Assembly (NCBI GenBank): GCA_947172415.1
Contig: OX359191.1
Span: forward strand, 7,983,130 to 8,047,129
DNA length: 64,000 nt
Direction of reading: 5' to 3'
Source of the DNA: Chondrosia reniformis
Taxonomy: Eukaryota > Porifera > Demospongiae > Chondrillida > Chondrillidae
In this document: in pieces, positions 38,505 through 51,100 of the stretch
Layout: every line of letters starts with the position of its first letter
Position numbering within the stretch: position 1 is the first letter of the stretch
Notes under the pieces: model-generated
Databases searched by the model: none
Seen by the model: only the letters and a program-made list of their open reading frames with translations
What the model was told of the DNA's origin: nothing
Position numbers and translations under genes: made by a program

Positions 38505-41500
38505 TTATTCAGAAGGAGAATGTCTACAGATCCTCTTCCAAGTATTCACAATGACAGACTTGATTCTCTGGAAATCCCTTTTAGACAGAGGAAAAATCAA
38601 ATTCACTATGGTGACCAATCCAAGACAGCTTGTGGCAATTATGCGAAAGATACCACTTGTGGTAAAATCATAGGTGGGTTTGAACTGGCAATCTGGATTA
38701 TATCCTCTAAGTTGACAAGCTGAATAATCGACTATACTCTTGAAATCATTCTCTCTTTGAGCCGCTCCAAAAGAGAACACAGCCAGAGTTAATACACCAA
38801 AAAATATTGCAAGTGAAGACAGCAAAACAAATTTAAGTTCAGCAGTAGTTGTAATTTCTGTCTGTTTTTGATCACACTTTAATTGATGTCCTGTTCTAAT
38901 AATTTTTTCCGAATAGATCTGTATATATATTCACAGTATGACGTATATAAATGCACTGTAAACAACATTTAAAATTCACTTCAAAATCAAACATTTAGAC
39001 CCGTGGGTCTTCATCAGTGACATGATGAGAAACTGGAAGGAACATTGAATGATGAGTAGGCATAATAGACTGGTGGTGTCATAGGTGATGTCATAGAATG
39101 ATGTAAGAATAATAATAAGCTTAAATTATGTATGTACATATATAAATTGCATGTATAAACATAATCTATATATGTAAATGCATGCACATCTACATGCATA
39201 TACCTTATGCAACTGCTGTAGTAGAAAAACCATCATTATGCAACCGATGAGTAGTAGCACAGTACTTGGAAGAATGAGACAGTAAAATGTTGCATCCAAA
39301 CTTGCAGCAAAGCAAGAGACAGCTGGGAACGCACTCACTGTATAAGGACTGACGATGGCAACCACTACTGGTCCAATTGCTCCAGTCAAAACCACTATAG
39401 GTACAGTTATGGCATGGATCAAACGGGTATTCTTGGCAAGCCATCTCTTTCCAAAAAATGGAAACTTTAGAATCACAAGAATGTATGTAAAATGAATTAT
39501 CCAGAATCCAAATATCACTATTGGTTCAAAGTGTAAAAGGAAACCTAAATATAGAAGTATATAGGTAGGTAAGGATACTATATGAGAGTGATTGAGTGAT
39601 TATAAGAAACCTCACCAGAAAAGGTACAAAGAGATGTTTGAGACCTGGTAAGGCTTCTAAGTGCATCAGGATGACTGCAAAACAACTGAGGTCCACCAAT
39701 TGATGATATCAAGAAAGTGATTCCTAAAAATAATTACTGAAAAGCTAGTGACAATATATATGTACAGACAGTGTTTTCATTAATTATTTTATAGGTAGCC
39801 AGCTATAGGGTATTGATATGTATAATATAATGTATATGTATGCACCTACCAGTCACCATTTCAATTATATTTTCATAAACCACAAGTACAGTTGGGAATT
39901 TAAACCTAACAAGTTAAACAAATGCATATAAACATTTATATAGGGATGCATAGTGCATACATATGTATAAACAAATATAATTTGTGATAAGGATTATTTG
40001 TTGCCTTGATAACAATGCTGATGAAGACTTCAAGCCAAAACGGTTCAATTTCTGTTAAATTAAATACTTGTGTCAGCAATGCTCAACTATATGTCAACAT
40101 AGAGCATTTTACATAAAAACGTCACAGTGTATAGGTACTTACATTTCCTTCCTTCTAATAAGAGAGAGTACAAGAAATAGAGTGCCACCAATCAGAGTTA
40201 CTACAGAAACTACACCAATAATAATTCGATGAGCTATGTGAATTTGAGGAAGACCAAAAACACTTCCTGTACAGCTTGGAATGCAGATTGAGGGGCAGAC
40301 ATTGAGGAACTGAGGATGACAAATGACTGTTGTGTTAAAGCTGTTAGTCCTGCTGCCATTGGTACCACTACACTCTGGTACATATTTGGTGTACTCAGGG
40401 CGTGCTAAGCTTACAAGATCGAACTCAGTGTTACAGTTTTCTTTAAGAGATTCACATTGCTGCTGGCTTATTCTTGTTAGCTGTCCATCTTCATTGCAGA
40501 GTGGGAAGAGATACCTGCAATATGCCTCTAACGGAAGCTCACCCTCAACAAGACATTTTTGTGAAACACTTTGTAGTATTAGTGGGTTGTTTTGAATATA
40601 CATAATAAGTCCATCTATATCCTTAGGACTAATGTTGTTTATTATAGCAACAGATTTTGAACCATTTCTGTGTATACCAGGGAGTGTTGGTAAATATGGA
40701 TGGCATGCACTCTGTGGAGGTAGTGTGATACAGCTGTTAGAAGTGGACTCCATTTCCTAAGGGGAAATAGCATACACATATTGAAAGAAGATATAGCTGA
40801 CAAGTATTCAAAAGTTGAAGATGGAATGGCAACATCAGTCACCTATTTCAATTATTAGTGCATGAGTTAGGTTTTGAAAGTGATTCAGAAGTAATATAAG
40901 GTTCAAAACTCCAGAAGTTCATTAGTATTGCACGCACACACACGCACACGCACACACATAGAGAGAGACACATTGTTAAGTTTTATTTAGTTTGGAAAAT
41001 ATAGCAAAGCTCTAGATCTGTTAAAGTATACATACTTCAGTATTTGTGTAAAAGGAGGCTGTATATATATACTTTATATATACTGTTGTTCAAATTGACA
41101 AATGCAGCGATATATATAGTATTTATGATAATTGAAGCACATAGTCCAAGTTCTATATACATGTATCTAAACATACATAATATCAAACCCTGTAGCTAGC
41201 TGTTAAGATTTTCCTGGGTAAATTAGGCACAAGGCTAAGAATAGTATTAAAGGAATAGTAAATAAATAAAGTAAACCATGCACAACACAGCATATAGGCT
41301 TATATATATACAGTGCAAGTTACAAATATATATATATATATATGACCGAGCTTTGGATGAATTAAGAAAGTTACATTAATTCCCAAATTTATAATAATGT
41401 TCTATATAAGAGAGTATAGGAAAATTCACTTTCAATATTAAATCATCATGTACATTTGACATCATGTAATAGATTTATATATAGTTGAGCACCTTCAACA

Positions 41501-42329
41501 CAAAACTGAACATTGAGGTGCTCTAAAAGTTCATGTTAACAGCATTATAAACATGTAAGTACAGATACGTAAAACTAATATATATCGGCCCTGCATGTAA
41601 AAATTGTATTCATTAATTTGTTAATCATAAAACACATGCACATATATAAACCCACATGATTAGAAGCTATACAAGCTGCATAATGACATATATAGGCTAT
41701 AATATATATAATAAGAGAAGAGCATAAGAAAATAATTACAGGAGTGTATTGGGCTATTCCAGCGATTATTTCATAGCCTTTGCTCGGCTCAGTGCAATTA
41801 ACATTAACTCCCTTATATGCTATATATAACGAGTTGAGTTAAATTGAGGATCCACTCACCCATTCATGATTTGGTTTCTTTGATGTGATATATAGGACAC
41901 ATGCATATAGGTTTCATGCTATTTGCAGTTATATAGTATAGTGCAGAATTATATACAATATATAAAACACATACATAAAGATCCCTAGATCTAGTATGGA
42001 ATCCAAGGACTTGGAAAAGACTAAAAAGAAGAAAGTCAATCAATATATAGGTCACATTAATGGTACTAGTAGGTCAGTGGAGAGAGGATTAAGTAAAAAG
42101 CGATTGATTAATTACTTACTGGTCTTTTGGCCACTTGAGGAGACTGTACACAGTTGTCAATAGTATCGGCAAGCTCGTAGAGAATTTCAGTACGGATGGG
42201 ACTTCGGTAGACATAGAATACAACTACAGGAATACTGAAAAACGCAACAAGAAAAAGAGAAACAGCTACCGCAAGTACTTGGCTTTTGTATCGACAGATA
42301 CTACATCCCGGTCTGATTTCATCTTCCAT
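38505..42329 (-). CDS. Frizzled-like 7TM receptor B
   Basis: Exons 42329-42120, 40756-40143, 39905-39850, 39723-39616, 39544-39204 and 38918-38505 give 580 aa with the same phases as gene A. Exon 1 is a signal anchor with the conserved CRYKSQVL start of the hydrophobic region. Exon 2 is the cysteine-rich domain plus TM1, with a Gly-Leu-Pro-Gln juxtamembrane stretch that differs from A. Exons 3-6 carry the remaining membrane segments, and the tail again ends RHSPSE without KTxxxW. It is nearly identical to gene D (offset about 9.7-9.8 kb). The last roughly 145 bp of coding sequence are essentially identical to gene A. Intron 1 is 1.36 kb and contains a CA-rich microsatellite. Confidence 0.75.
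38985..39040 (-). other. hammerhead-like motif, decayed core
   Basis: The minus strand reads CTGATGA, then an AGACC-CAC-GGGTC stem, then TAAAT where an active core needs GAAA. The CUGAUGA half and stem II are intact but G12 is changed, so catalysis is unlikely. It lies in gene B intron 5, and the same motif recurs in gene D intron 5 at about 48770-48825. Confidence 0.4.
40005..40050 (+). other. CTGATGAAGAC motif related to hammerhead-type repeats
   Basis: The plus strand has GCTGATGAAGACTTCAAGCC followed by AAAACGG. The layout matches the hammerhead-like repeats, but the GAAA box and stem II are degraded. The paralogous site in gene D (about 49796) has lost the ATGAAGACTTC portion. Confidence 0.35.
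40928..40962. repeat. CA-rich microsatellite
   Basis: A CACACGCACACGCACACACA-type run lies in gene B intron 1. The paralogous run in gene D (about 50711-50762) is longer and continues into GA repeats. Confidence 0.85.
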
Positions 42330-43176
42330 TCTTGCAAGTGGTACTGCTTCGATTCGCTATGTCTGCTTATTCATAAATTGAAATACATTCATAAGTTTTT
42401 GTTAAAAGGTTGCACTTTAAATTGGGGACTAACGGAAAGCCATACAGTGTCTAGTGGAATTTCTATAATACGGCTTTTCAAATCTCTTTCATGATCATTT
42501 ACAGAACTTTGTCTGTTATCCATATAACACCCCTTGCAAAACTGCTATTGATGTGTATCACTGTGTGCATATTCTCGCTCATCGTTGTCTCGCCAGACAG
42601 ACCGCCATCTATTTATCTAACCCTCCATTTTTGTTTTAACGTTAACCCTTCACACTATTAAATGCATCCCTATTATCTCAGGAAGAGATAGTGCTGGAAA
42701 ATTACCCATTTATGATTATATGGGAACCAACGAAAGCTACTAGTCCAGTCTAACTGTTTCAACACCATTGGTTACAATGGTATAGTAATGGTATATATAG
42801 CAAGCAATTGAAGTATATCTCTCAAAGTAGGAATGGCCGAAAAAACATGGCCGCCCTATCCAATATATTAAGCAACTTAATCATACACTTCTGTGTTTGG
42901 TTAAGTTACTTAAATTACAGTATATATGCAACTTCTGTATAATTAGCCTTATCACTGTTTTGTTTTAATACTTTTTGCAGATGTACCTGCCATTCCTACT
43001 TCTAACATCATTTTAGTAAATGTTTTTTATTTACTTTATACTTATATTTGCCTTATCTCTCATCCTACAATAAGCTATATATTTAGTGCTGCAAATCTGT
43101 GAGTTAACACTTGGTGTAAGCATTCACAGATATCTATAAAGGATGACCAATATTAAGTTTTAGAAAGTTTGATGTA
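42330..43176. other. 5' flank of gene B
   Basis: No exon was seen. The whole stretch is closely matched by 52111-52955 upstream of gene D, so it belongs to the duplicated block. The promoter of gene B should lie in its left part. A diverged 170-bp-family monomer lies at about 43070-43165. Confidence 0.5.
43070..43165 (-). repeat. partial monomer of the 170-bp satellite family
   Basis: The order AGTGCTGCAAATCTGTGAG...TTGGTGTAAGCATTCACAGATATC...TATAAAGGATG matches the reverse complement of the array unit. The same partial unit lies at 52860-52945 in the duplicated block. Confidence 0.5.
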
Positions 43177-44668
43177 TATTATATATATAGTGGTTGAAAG
43201 ATACAGCTATCTGGGTCTCTCCATAAACACTTGGACCTTTTAAAGATGATGGAAGAACATGTAGCAAACAGTAATAGAACTCTAAGTGCACTTATATGTA
43301 AATGTAGAGATATTGATCCTCAGTTTGTTTTGTTTTCTAAGCTGTATAATACCTTAGTAACCCCAGTCATGGATTATGGGGCTGAAGTATGGGGGGTTAG
43401 GTCACCTGAGAGGATGGTAGATAAGGTACAGAATAGGGCCCTAAGGAATACATCTCCCTATCACAGCCTTAGAGACAGAAAGTAATTGGATTCCTGCAAG
43501 ATGGAGAGTTAGGATGAGAGTAGTGTTGTACTGGAGAAAGCTGTTAATTAGGCCAGAATCTGTAATGGTTAAAAGAGTAATCGATTACATTTTAGCTAAT
43601 AATATAAGGGTTGACTGGGTCTCAAAGATTGTTAGCATATTTGATAAGTTGAAGCTAGGGGACCCTACTGACTGTAAGAGCCTATCCAGCAATGAGTTTA
43701 GAGCAGTAGTATTCAGTTGCCTTAAGAGAGAGCTACAAAGTGAATGGAAGGAAAGTATAGCTAGTAGCAGTAAATTGCAGGACTTAGCTGGCCTACTGTC
43801 TATTAGTGAACCTAGTTATATAGTACTGATATTAGAAATAGAGAAGTTAGAAGCCTTATTTCTAAGATAAGAGGAGGCTGCTAGACTGAGAGTAGAGGAG
43901 GGTAGATGGTCTAGAATAGCGAGGAGCGAGCGTCTTTGTCAGCACTGTGAATCACAGGAAGTAGAAGACAGTAGCCACTTCATTCTTAGGTGTGAAAAGA
44001 TCGGTGATGAAAGAAGTAGTTTGTTTGAGGAGTTAAGAGAGAAGGTTGCTGAATTCGATAGTAAACTAGATAGTGAAAAACTGATAGTGGCATTGACTGA
44101 GGCTTGCAGGAGATATCGGGTTTTTAATACTAAAAGTGTGAAAAAGACGAAACTACGTTGGATAATAACCCCATGGCTCCCTCCCCTGTATATATTTCAT
44201 ATTTCATATATCTCCTGGATACCTTATTTGCTTTCTTTTATTACCTGTATACATTATATATACATACATGTATAATACAGTATTATACATTATTATATAA
44301 TACATTATGTATACATACATCTATATTATCTATATTACCCACATCATCCCACTCTGTAAATCACCCTTCATCCTTTATTTCACTTGAACTATAATATAAT
44401 GCACCACCTCTGAACTCGGTGCTTGTGTATGTGACTGTCTGGGAAGTGCGGCCTGGTAGCCTTAAGTGGCGATGGCTTAATGCACCCAGGCAGTCGGGCT
44501 ATGTACCTGGGCGGACGGCCTGGTAGCCTTAAGTGGCAATGGTTTATACGTGTCCAGGTAGAGCCCTGTGCCCCTTAACCACCTTTGGTTTGCATTTTAT
44601 ATACATCTGTTGTATGCAAGGGCACTATAATAATAATAATATATAATAATAATAATAATAATAAATAT
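43177..44668 (+). mobile_element. 5'-truncated LINE fragment with (TAA)n tail
   Basis: Broken plus-strand frames read as the C-terminal half of a non-LTR reverse-transcriptase ORF: a YLGLSI-like motif, KLYNTLVTPVMDYGAEVWG, a YWRKLL region, and a C-terminal Cys/His cluster (CQHCES...HFILRC). Stops near 43484 and 43868 and frame changes mark it as dead. The 3' part (44400-44625) is noncoding and ends in an ATAATAATAATA run. The paralogous D/E interval lacks the whole insert and joins directly at about 52955, which defines the element ends. A TATATTA-like target-site duplication is plausible. Confidence 0.8.
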
Positions 44669-45824
44669 ATTAAATATTATACAATATTTTCAACAAGTTA
44701 ATCAAATTACAAGAATAACTTGAGTTGGTAGAAGAAAAACTCTTTAATTTCTTCCACATACGTACAATTGTAGACTTAGCTTTTTTAAAATCTCCGGGAG
44801 ACGAAGGGAAAATAAGGTTCACCAAGCTAACCAATCCCGGAGACAAAGGGAAAATAAGGTTCACCAAGCTAACCAAAACTTGTCCTACTCAAGACACTGG
44901 TATATACAGTTCTGTTGTAAGGGGTTACGTATTGACAGCTGGGATCATGTCCACTAAACTGACATTTGGCATAAGCAATCAGGCTCTCATATTCAGCTCC
45001 TGCAATGGCCACACGAAAAGTAAACATAGCTAGGACCAGTACACCTAAGAAGACTGCCACGGCTGAGAGTAATATAAACTTGATTTCAGGAGTACTGAGA
45101 AGACTCACTCTGGTACATATTTGGTATACTCAGGGAGTGCTAAGCTTACAATATTAAACTCAGTACTACAGTTTTCTCTAAGAGATTCACATTGCTGCTG
45201 GCTTATTCTTGTTAGCTGTCCATCTTCATTGCAGAGTGGGAAGAGATACCTGCAATATGCCTCTAACGGAAGCTCACTCTCAACAAGACATTTTTGTGAA
45301 ACACTTTGTAGTATTAGTGGGTTGCTTTGAATTTGCGTAATAAGTTCATCTATTTTGACAAGTTTTTCTAATTCAGTATGTACAATTACAGCTGAGTCGT
45401 TTCCAGATGCCGAGACATGTGTATGGCATTTACTTTCTATGGGCAAGGCATGGCAGCTCTTGGATCCCTAATTATATAAAGGAAGAAGAAAGAAAGGTAT
45501 CAAAAAATTAAGTAGAGATAGTCGAATCAATTTGTCAACAAATGAAAAATATATACAAATCCTTACTGCATGTTACAGTAAAAGGATTTCGTATTGGCAA
45601 CTACAATAACTAATAAGTCCATCTATATCCTTAGGACTAATGTTGTTTATTATAGCAACAGATTTTGAACCATTTCTACATATACCAAGGAGTGTTTGTA
45701 AATGTAGATATATATAGCATGCACTCTGTGGAGATACAGTACTAGTGTGATACATACAGCTGTTAGAAGTGGAGTCCATTTCCTAAGGAGAAATAGCATT
45801 AAGTTTGTATAATGTATACATTAA

Positions 45825-46115
45825 ATTTTAGTGCTGCAACTCTTACAAATGGATAGGTATGAAGCTGATACTTAGCATTTACAGACATCCGTTTACTAAA
45901 GAGTTTTGCAAATTTTGATGTTCACTTATATTTGACCTATATAGGCCGAACTCTCATGATCACCATTAATTAAGTTCGTATACCAAAATGCTATGTATAT
46001 TTTAGTGCTGCAATTTTGTCAAATGGAGAGATATGAAGCTGAAACTAGCAATTGGTGTCAGTATTCGCAGACATCCATAAAGCATATATCCAAAAAGTTT
46101 TACAAATTGTGACTC
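45825..46115 (-). repeat. two monomers of the 170-bp satellite family (pseudogene C intron)
   Basis: This is the paralogue of the pair at 36697-37035, with the same order of blocks (ACATCAAAATTTGCAAAACTCTTT on the minus strand, then the GTCTGTAAATG-like block). It was carried along in the segmental duplication. Confidence 0.55.
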
Positions 46116-46129
46116 CTGTTTAATTGCCT

Positions 46130-46625
46130 ATATACATACGCATACATACGTATACATACGTCCCTACATACGTATACATAGGTCCCTGAATACGTATACA
46201 TACGTACCTACATACGTATATATATATACATATGTATACATACGTACCTACATACGTATAGATACGTATATATACATACGTATACATACGTCCCTACAAA
46301 CGTATACATACGTATACCTACATACGTATACATAGGTCCCTGCATACGTATACATACGTACCTACATACGTATATATATATACATATGTATACATACGTA
46401 CCTACATACGTATAGATACGTATATATACATACGTATACATATGTCCCTACATACATATACATACGTACCTACATATTAACGTATACATACGTCCCTACA
46501 TACGTATACCTACATACGTATACATAGGTCCCTACATACGTATACATAGGTCCCTACATATGTATACATACATCCCTACACACGTATATAAATATACGTC
46601 TATACATACGTATACATATAGGTTT
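46130..46625. repeat. TACGTA-rich minisatellite
   Basis: Units of about 22-24 bp carry ACATACGTATACATACGT and CCCTAC or ACCTAC for roughly 490 bp. The array lies exactly where gene A intron 1 has a simple CCTAGGTTTAC junction, so it expanded after the duplication. The open frame of alternating Tyr/Val/Ile residues on the minus strand is an artefact. Confidence 0.9.
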
Positions 46626-48197
46626 ACATGTAGCTTTAATTTCCAAAACTATATCAATCACCTATTGTTAATATAAAGCAGATCTAGATGGATCATGAAA
46701 ATGATGAGAAAATTACAGGAAGTACTAGTCAAATCAAAGTTGTTTGACATATGTGGTGATGCATGGTGTCACAGTAATACAAATTAAATTGAGGTATTAT
46801 TTGATGGTGTTAATGAGGGACCTCCATGCTCCAAGTGGAGCTTGCCCAATTAAGCTCATATACTGTGTCTCTATGTGACCTCATGCTCCAAGTGGTGTGC
46901 CCAAGCTCAAATACTGTGTCTCTAAAGGACATGCATGATTTCTCATATTTCCTTCTTACAATTGTTCTGTGCTGTTTGTTTTGTATCAGTACCTTCAGAC
47001 ACGGTACACATTTCATGAAATCTAGATATGTTATGTGTATATATATTCTTTGAAGAGTATGACAACAATATATATGCATATACATATGTATATATATACG
47101 TACCTTCTCAACTCATATATAACCTATATAGACATCTCTATATATATATAAAGATTTCTTTTTATTGGCTATTTTACTTTCCTCATCATTTTGCCAATGA
47201 ATACATCCATGCAAGTTGAACATATACACCCAGACCTAAAGAAGCTATTTATACCGAACTATAATAGTTAGATGAATTCATCTCATGGTTTAGGGACATA
47301 TTATGCAGTTGGTATATAGAATATTGTGTCAAGTCAGAGGGCTGACGCCAGTGTTCATCAGTGATTGAAAAATGAACTGTCTCGAAGATAAGTTCAGTGC
47401 ACACAGTTTGAAGAAAGTCCATCATTTCGGTTGTTGATGAAGTTTAATATTTAAATATATAAATATAGAAGATACCCAAGCTCCTGTAACTTCACATTGT
47501 AATATTTGTAACATGTGTATATTTTTAGCTATATAACCTTTAGTATTTTAGTATTAGTATATATTATATCTTTAGCATTTATATATACATATATATCCCA
47601 TCCTAATACTTACATACTGATTACAGATCTACTTACTGGTCTTTTGGCCACTTGAGGAGATTGTGCACAGGTGTTGATAGTCTCAGCTAAGAGAAGAACA
47701 TCAGTGGAGGTGGGACTTCGGTAGACATAGTATATGACTACAGGAATACTGAAAAATGCAACAAGGAATAGCGAAACAGCTACAACAAGTACTTGACTTT
47801 TGTATCGACAGATAATATATTTTCTTGAGCTAATTTCATCTTCCATTCTTAGTATCAAAATTGGACAGGAAAGCTTTTCGGCTTTGTTTTATATGACCAC
47901 TTATATACCTACTACTATACTGTATACGTATGTAATTGGTTAACTCAAATGAAGTGAATAGACACAAAAGCCGTATAGTGATCATGACAGATCGATGCAT
48001 GGTGTTATATAATATATTAAAGAGCTGTATACGTGCATGGCTAGTGTTGTTTCCCCCCATGTATATTTCAAAATCATGTATATTCAGTCAATAAATTACA
48101 TTTTCTGACCTATGTATGCAAAATTGATTAATATTATTGCTTTAGCAAACTTAAAGTATAACTTAAAGTGGGTTTTCTTCTGTATTATATATCTCTG

Positions 48198-51100
48198 TTA
48201 TTCAGAAGGAGAAGGTCTACAGATCCTCTTCCAAGTATTCACAATGACAGACTTGATTCTTTGGAAATCCCTTTTAGACAGAGGAAAAATCAAATTCACT
48301 ATGGTGACCAATCCAAGACAGCTTGTGGCAATTATGCGAAAGATACCACTTGTGGTAAAATCATAGGTGGGTTTGAACTGGCAATCTGGATTATATCCTC
48401 TAAGTTGACAAGCTGAATAATCGACTATACTCTTGAAATCATTCTCTCTATGAGCCACTCCAAAAGAGAACACAGCCAGAGGTAATACACCAAAAAAGAT
48501 TGCAAGTGAAGACAGCAAAACAAATTTAAGTTCAGCAGTAGTTGTAATTTCTGTCTGTTTTTGATCACACTTTAATTGATGTCCTGTTCTAATAATTTTT
48601 TCCGAATAGATCTGTATATATATATTCAATTTTATTATGTAATATATTATGTACAGTATGAAGTATATGAATGCCTATATATATAAATTCATTGCTACGT
48701 TTATACTGGGTTACGAATTCTTACTGAGCTTATACGTAGCACTGTAAACAACATTGAAAATTCACTTCAAAATTAAGCATTTAGACCCGTGGGTCTTCAT
48801 CAGTGACATGATGAGAAACTGGAAGAAACATTGAATGATGAGTAGGCATAATAGACTGGTGATGTCATAGAATGATGTAAGAATAATCGTAAAGGAGCTT
48901 AAATTATGTATGTACATATATAAATTGCATGTATAAACATAATCTATATATGTAAATGCATGCACATCTACATGCATATACCTTATGCAACTGCTGTAGT
49001 AGAAAAACCATCATTATGCAACCGATGAGTAGTAGCACAGTACTTGGAAGAATGAGACAGTAAAATGTTGCATCCAAACTTGCAGCAAAGCAATAGAGAG
49101 CTGGGAACGTACTCACTGTATAAGGACTGACGATGGCAACCACTACTGGTCCAATTGCTCCAGTCAAAACCACTATAGGTACAGTTATGGCATGGATCAA
49201 ACGGGTAATCTTGGCAAGCCATCTCTTTCCAAAAAATGGAAACTTTAGAATCACAAGAATGTATGTAAAATGAATTATCCAGAATCCAAATATCACTATT
49301 GGTTCAAAGTGTAAAAGGAAACCTAAATATAGAAGTATATAGGTAGGTAAGGATACTATATGAGAGTGATTGAGTGATTATAAGAAACCTCACCAGAAAA
49401 GGTACAAAGAGATGTTTGAGACCTGGTAAGGCTTCTAAGTGCATCAGGATGACTGCAAAACAACTGAGGTCCACCAATTGATGATATCAAGAAAGTGATT
49501 CCTAAAAATAATTACTGAAAAGCTAGTGACAATATATATGTACAGACAGTGTTTTCATTAATTATTTTATAGGTAGCCAGCTATAGGGTATTGATATGTA
49601 TAATATAATGTATGTGTATGCACCTACCAGTCACCATTTCAATTATATTTTCATAAACCACAATTACAGTTGGGAATTTAAACCTATAACAAGTTAAACA
49701 AATGCATATAAACATTTATATAGGGATGCATAGTGCATACATATGTATAAACAAATATAATTAGTGATAAGGATTATTTGTTGCCTTGATAACAATGCTG
49801 ACAAGCCAAAACGGTTCAATTTCTTTTAAATTAAATACTTGTGTCAGCAATGCTCAACTATATGTCAACATAGAGCATTTTACATAAAAACGTCACAGTG
49901 TATAGGTACTTACATTTCCTTCCTTCTAATAAGAGAGAGTACAAGAAATAGAGTGCCACCAATCAGAGTTACTACAGAAACTACACCAATAATAATTCGA
50001 TGAGCTATGTGAATTTGAGGAAGACCAAAAACACTTCCTGTACAGCTTGGAATGCAGATTGAGGGGCAGACATTGAGGAACTGAGGATGACAAGTGACTG
50101 TTGTGTTAAAGCTGTTAGTCCTGCTGCCATTGGTACCATTACACTCTGGTACATATTTGGTGTACTCAGGGAGTGCTAAGCTTACAAGATCGAACTCAGT
50201 GGCACAGTTGTCTCTAAGAGATTCACATTGCTGCTGGCTTATTCTTGTTAGCTGTCCATCTTCATTGCAGAGTGGGAAGAGATACCTGCAATATGCCTCT
50301 AACGGAAGCTCACCCTCAACAAGACATTTTTGTGAAACACTTTGTAATATTAGTGGGTTGTTTTGAATATACATAATAAGTCCATCTATATCCTTAGGAC
50401 TAATGTTGTTTATTATAGCAACTGATTTTGAACCATTTCTGTGTATACCAGGGAGTGTTGGTAAATATGGATAGCATGCACTCTGTGGAGGTAGTGTGAT
50501 ACAGCTGTTAGAAGTGGACTCCATTTCCTAAGGGGAAATAGCATACACATATTGAAAGAAGATATAGCTGACAAGTATACAACAGTTGGAGATTTAAATG
50601 CCAATATCAGTCGCCTATTTCAATTATAATGCTGCTAAATGCATGAGTTAGGATTTGAAAGTGATTCAGAAGTAATATAAGGTTCGAAACTCCAGAAGTT
50701 CATTAGTATTGCACGCACACACATGCACACGCACACACACACACAGAGAGAGAGAGAGAGACATTGTAAAGTTTGGAAAATATAGCAAAGCTCTAGCTAT
50801 TGATCTGTGAAAGTATACATACATCAGTATTTGTGTAAAAAGAGGCTGAATATATATATATATATATACTTTATACTGTTTAAATTGACAAATGTAGTGA
50901 TATACTGTATATAGTATTATGATGATTGAAGCACATATACGTACATATATATCAAACCCTATAGCTAGCTGTTAAGATTTTCCTGGGTAAATTAGGTAAA
51001 CATGCACAAGGCTAAGAATAGTATTAAAGGAAAAGTAAATAAATAAAGTAAACCATGCACAACACAGCATATAGGCTTATATATATACGTATGACTGAGC

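Larger units (their letters stand above)
44690..47846 (-). pseudogene. chimeric Frizzled-like pseudogene C
   Basis: From 5' to 3' on the minus strand: an intact A-type exon 1 (47846-47637); an A-type intron 1 expanded by a minisatellite; the first 160 bp or so of an A-type exon 2 (45782-45616); the end of an E-type intron 1; an E-type exon 2 fragment (45467 to about 45109); and an E-type exon 6 fragment (about 45106-44700). Exons 3-5, the 3' half of exon 2 and the start of exon 6 are missing. The cysteine-rich fragment runs into exon 6 sequence out of frame with a stop (PEYTKYVPE then TGA). The exon 6 piece also has a frame change and a roughly 42-bp tandem duplication at TM7. It cannot encode a 7TM receptor. 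It looks like a deletion fusion of an E-like gene with the A-like gene of the duplicated block. Confidence 0.8.

Noticed and set aside
46208-46441. Minus-strand Tyr/Val/Ile-rich open frame
   Set aside because: It is an artefact of the TACGTA minisatellite.
47637-47846. Intact exon 1 in pseudogene C as an alternative first exon of gene D
   Set aside because: On the minus strand it lies 3' of gene D, so ordinary cis-splicing cannot place it upstream of D exon 2. It belongs to the remnant A' copy.
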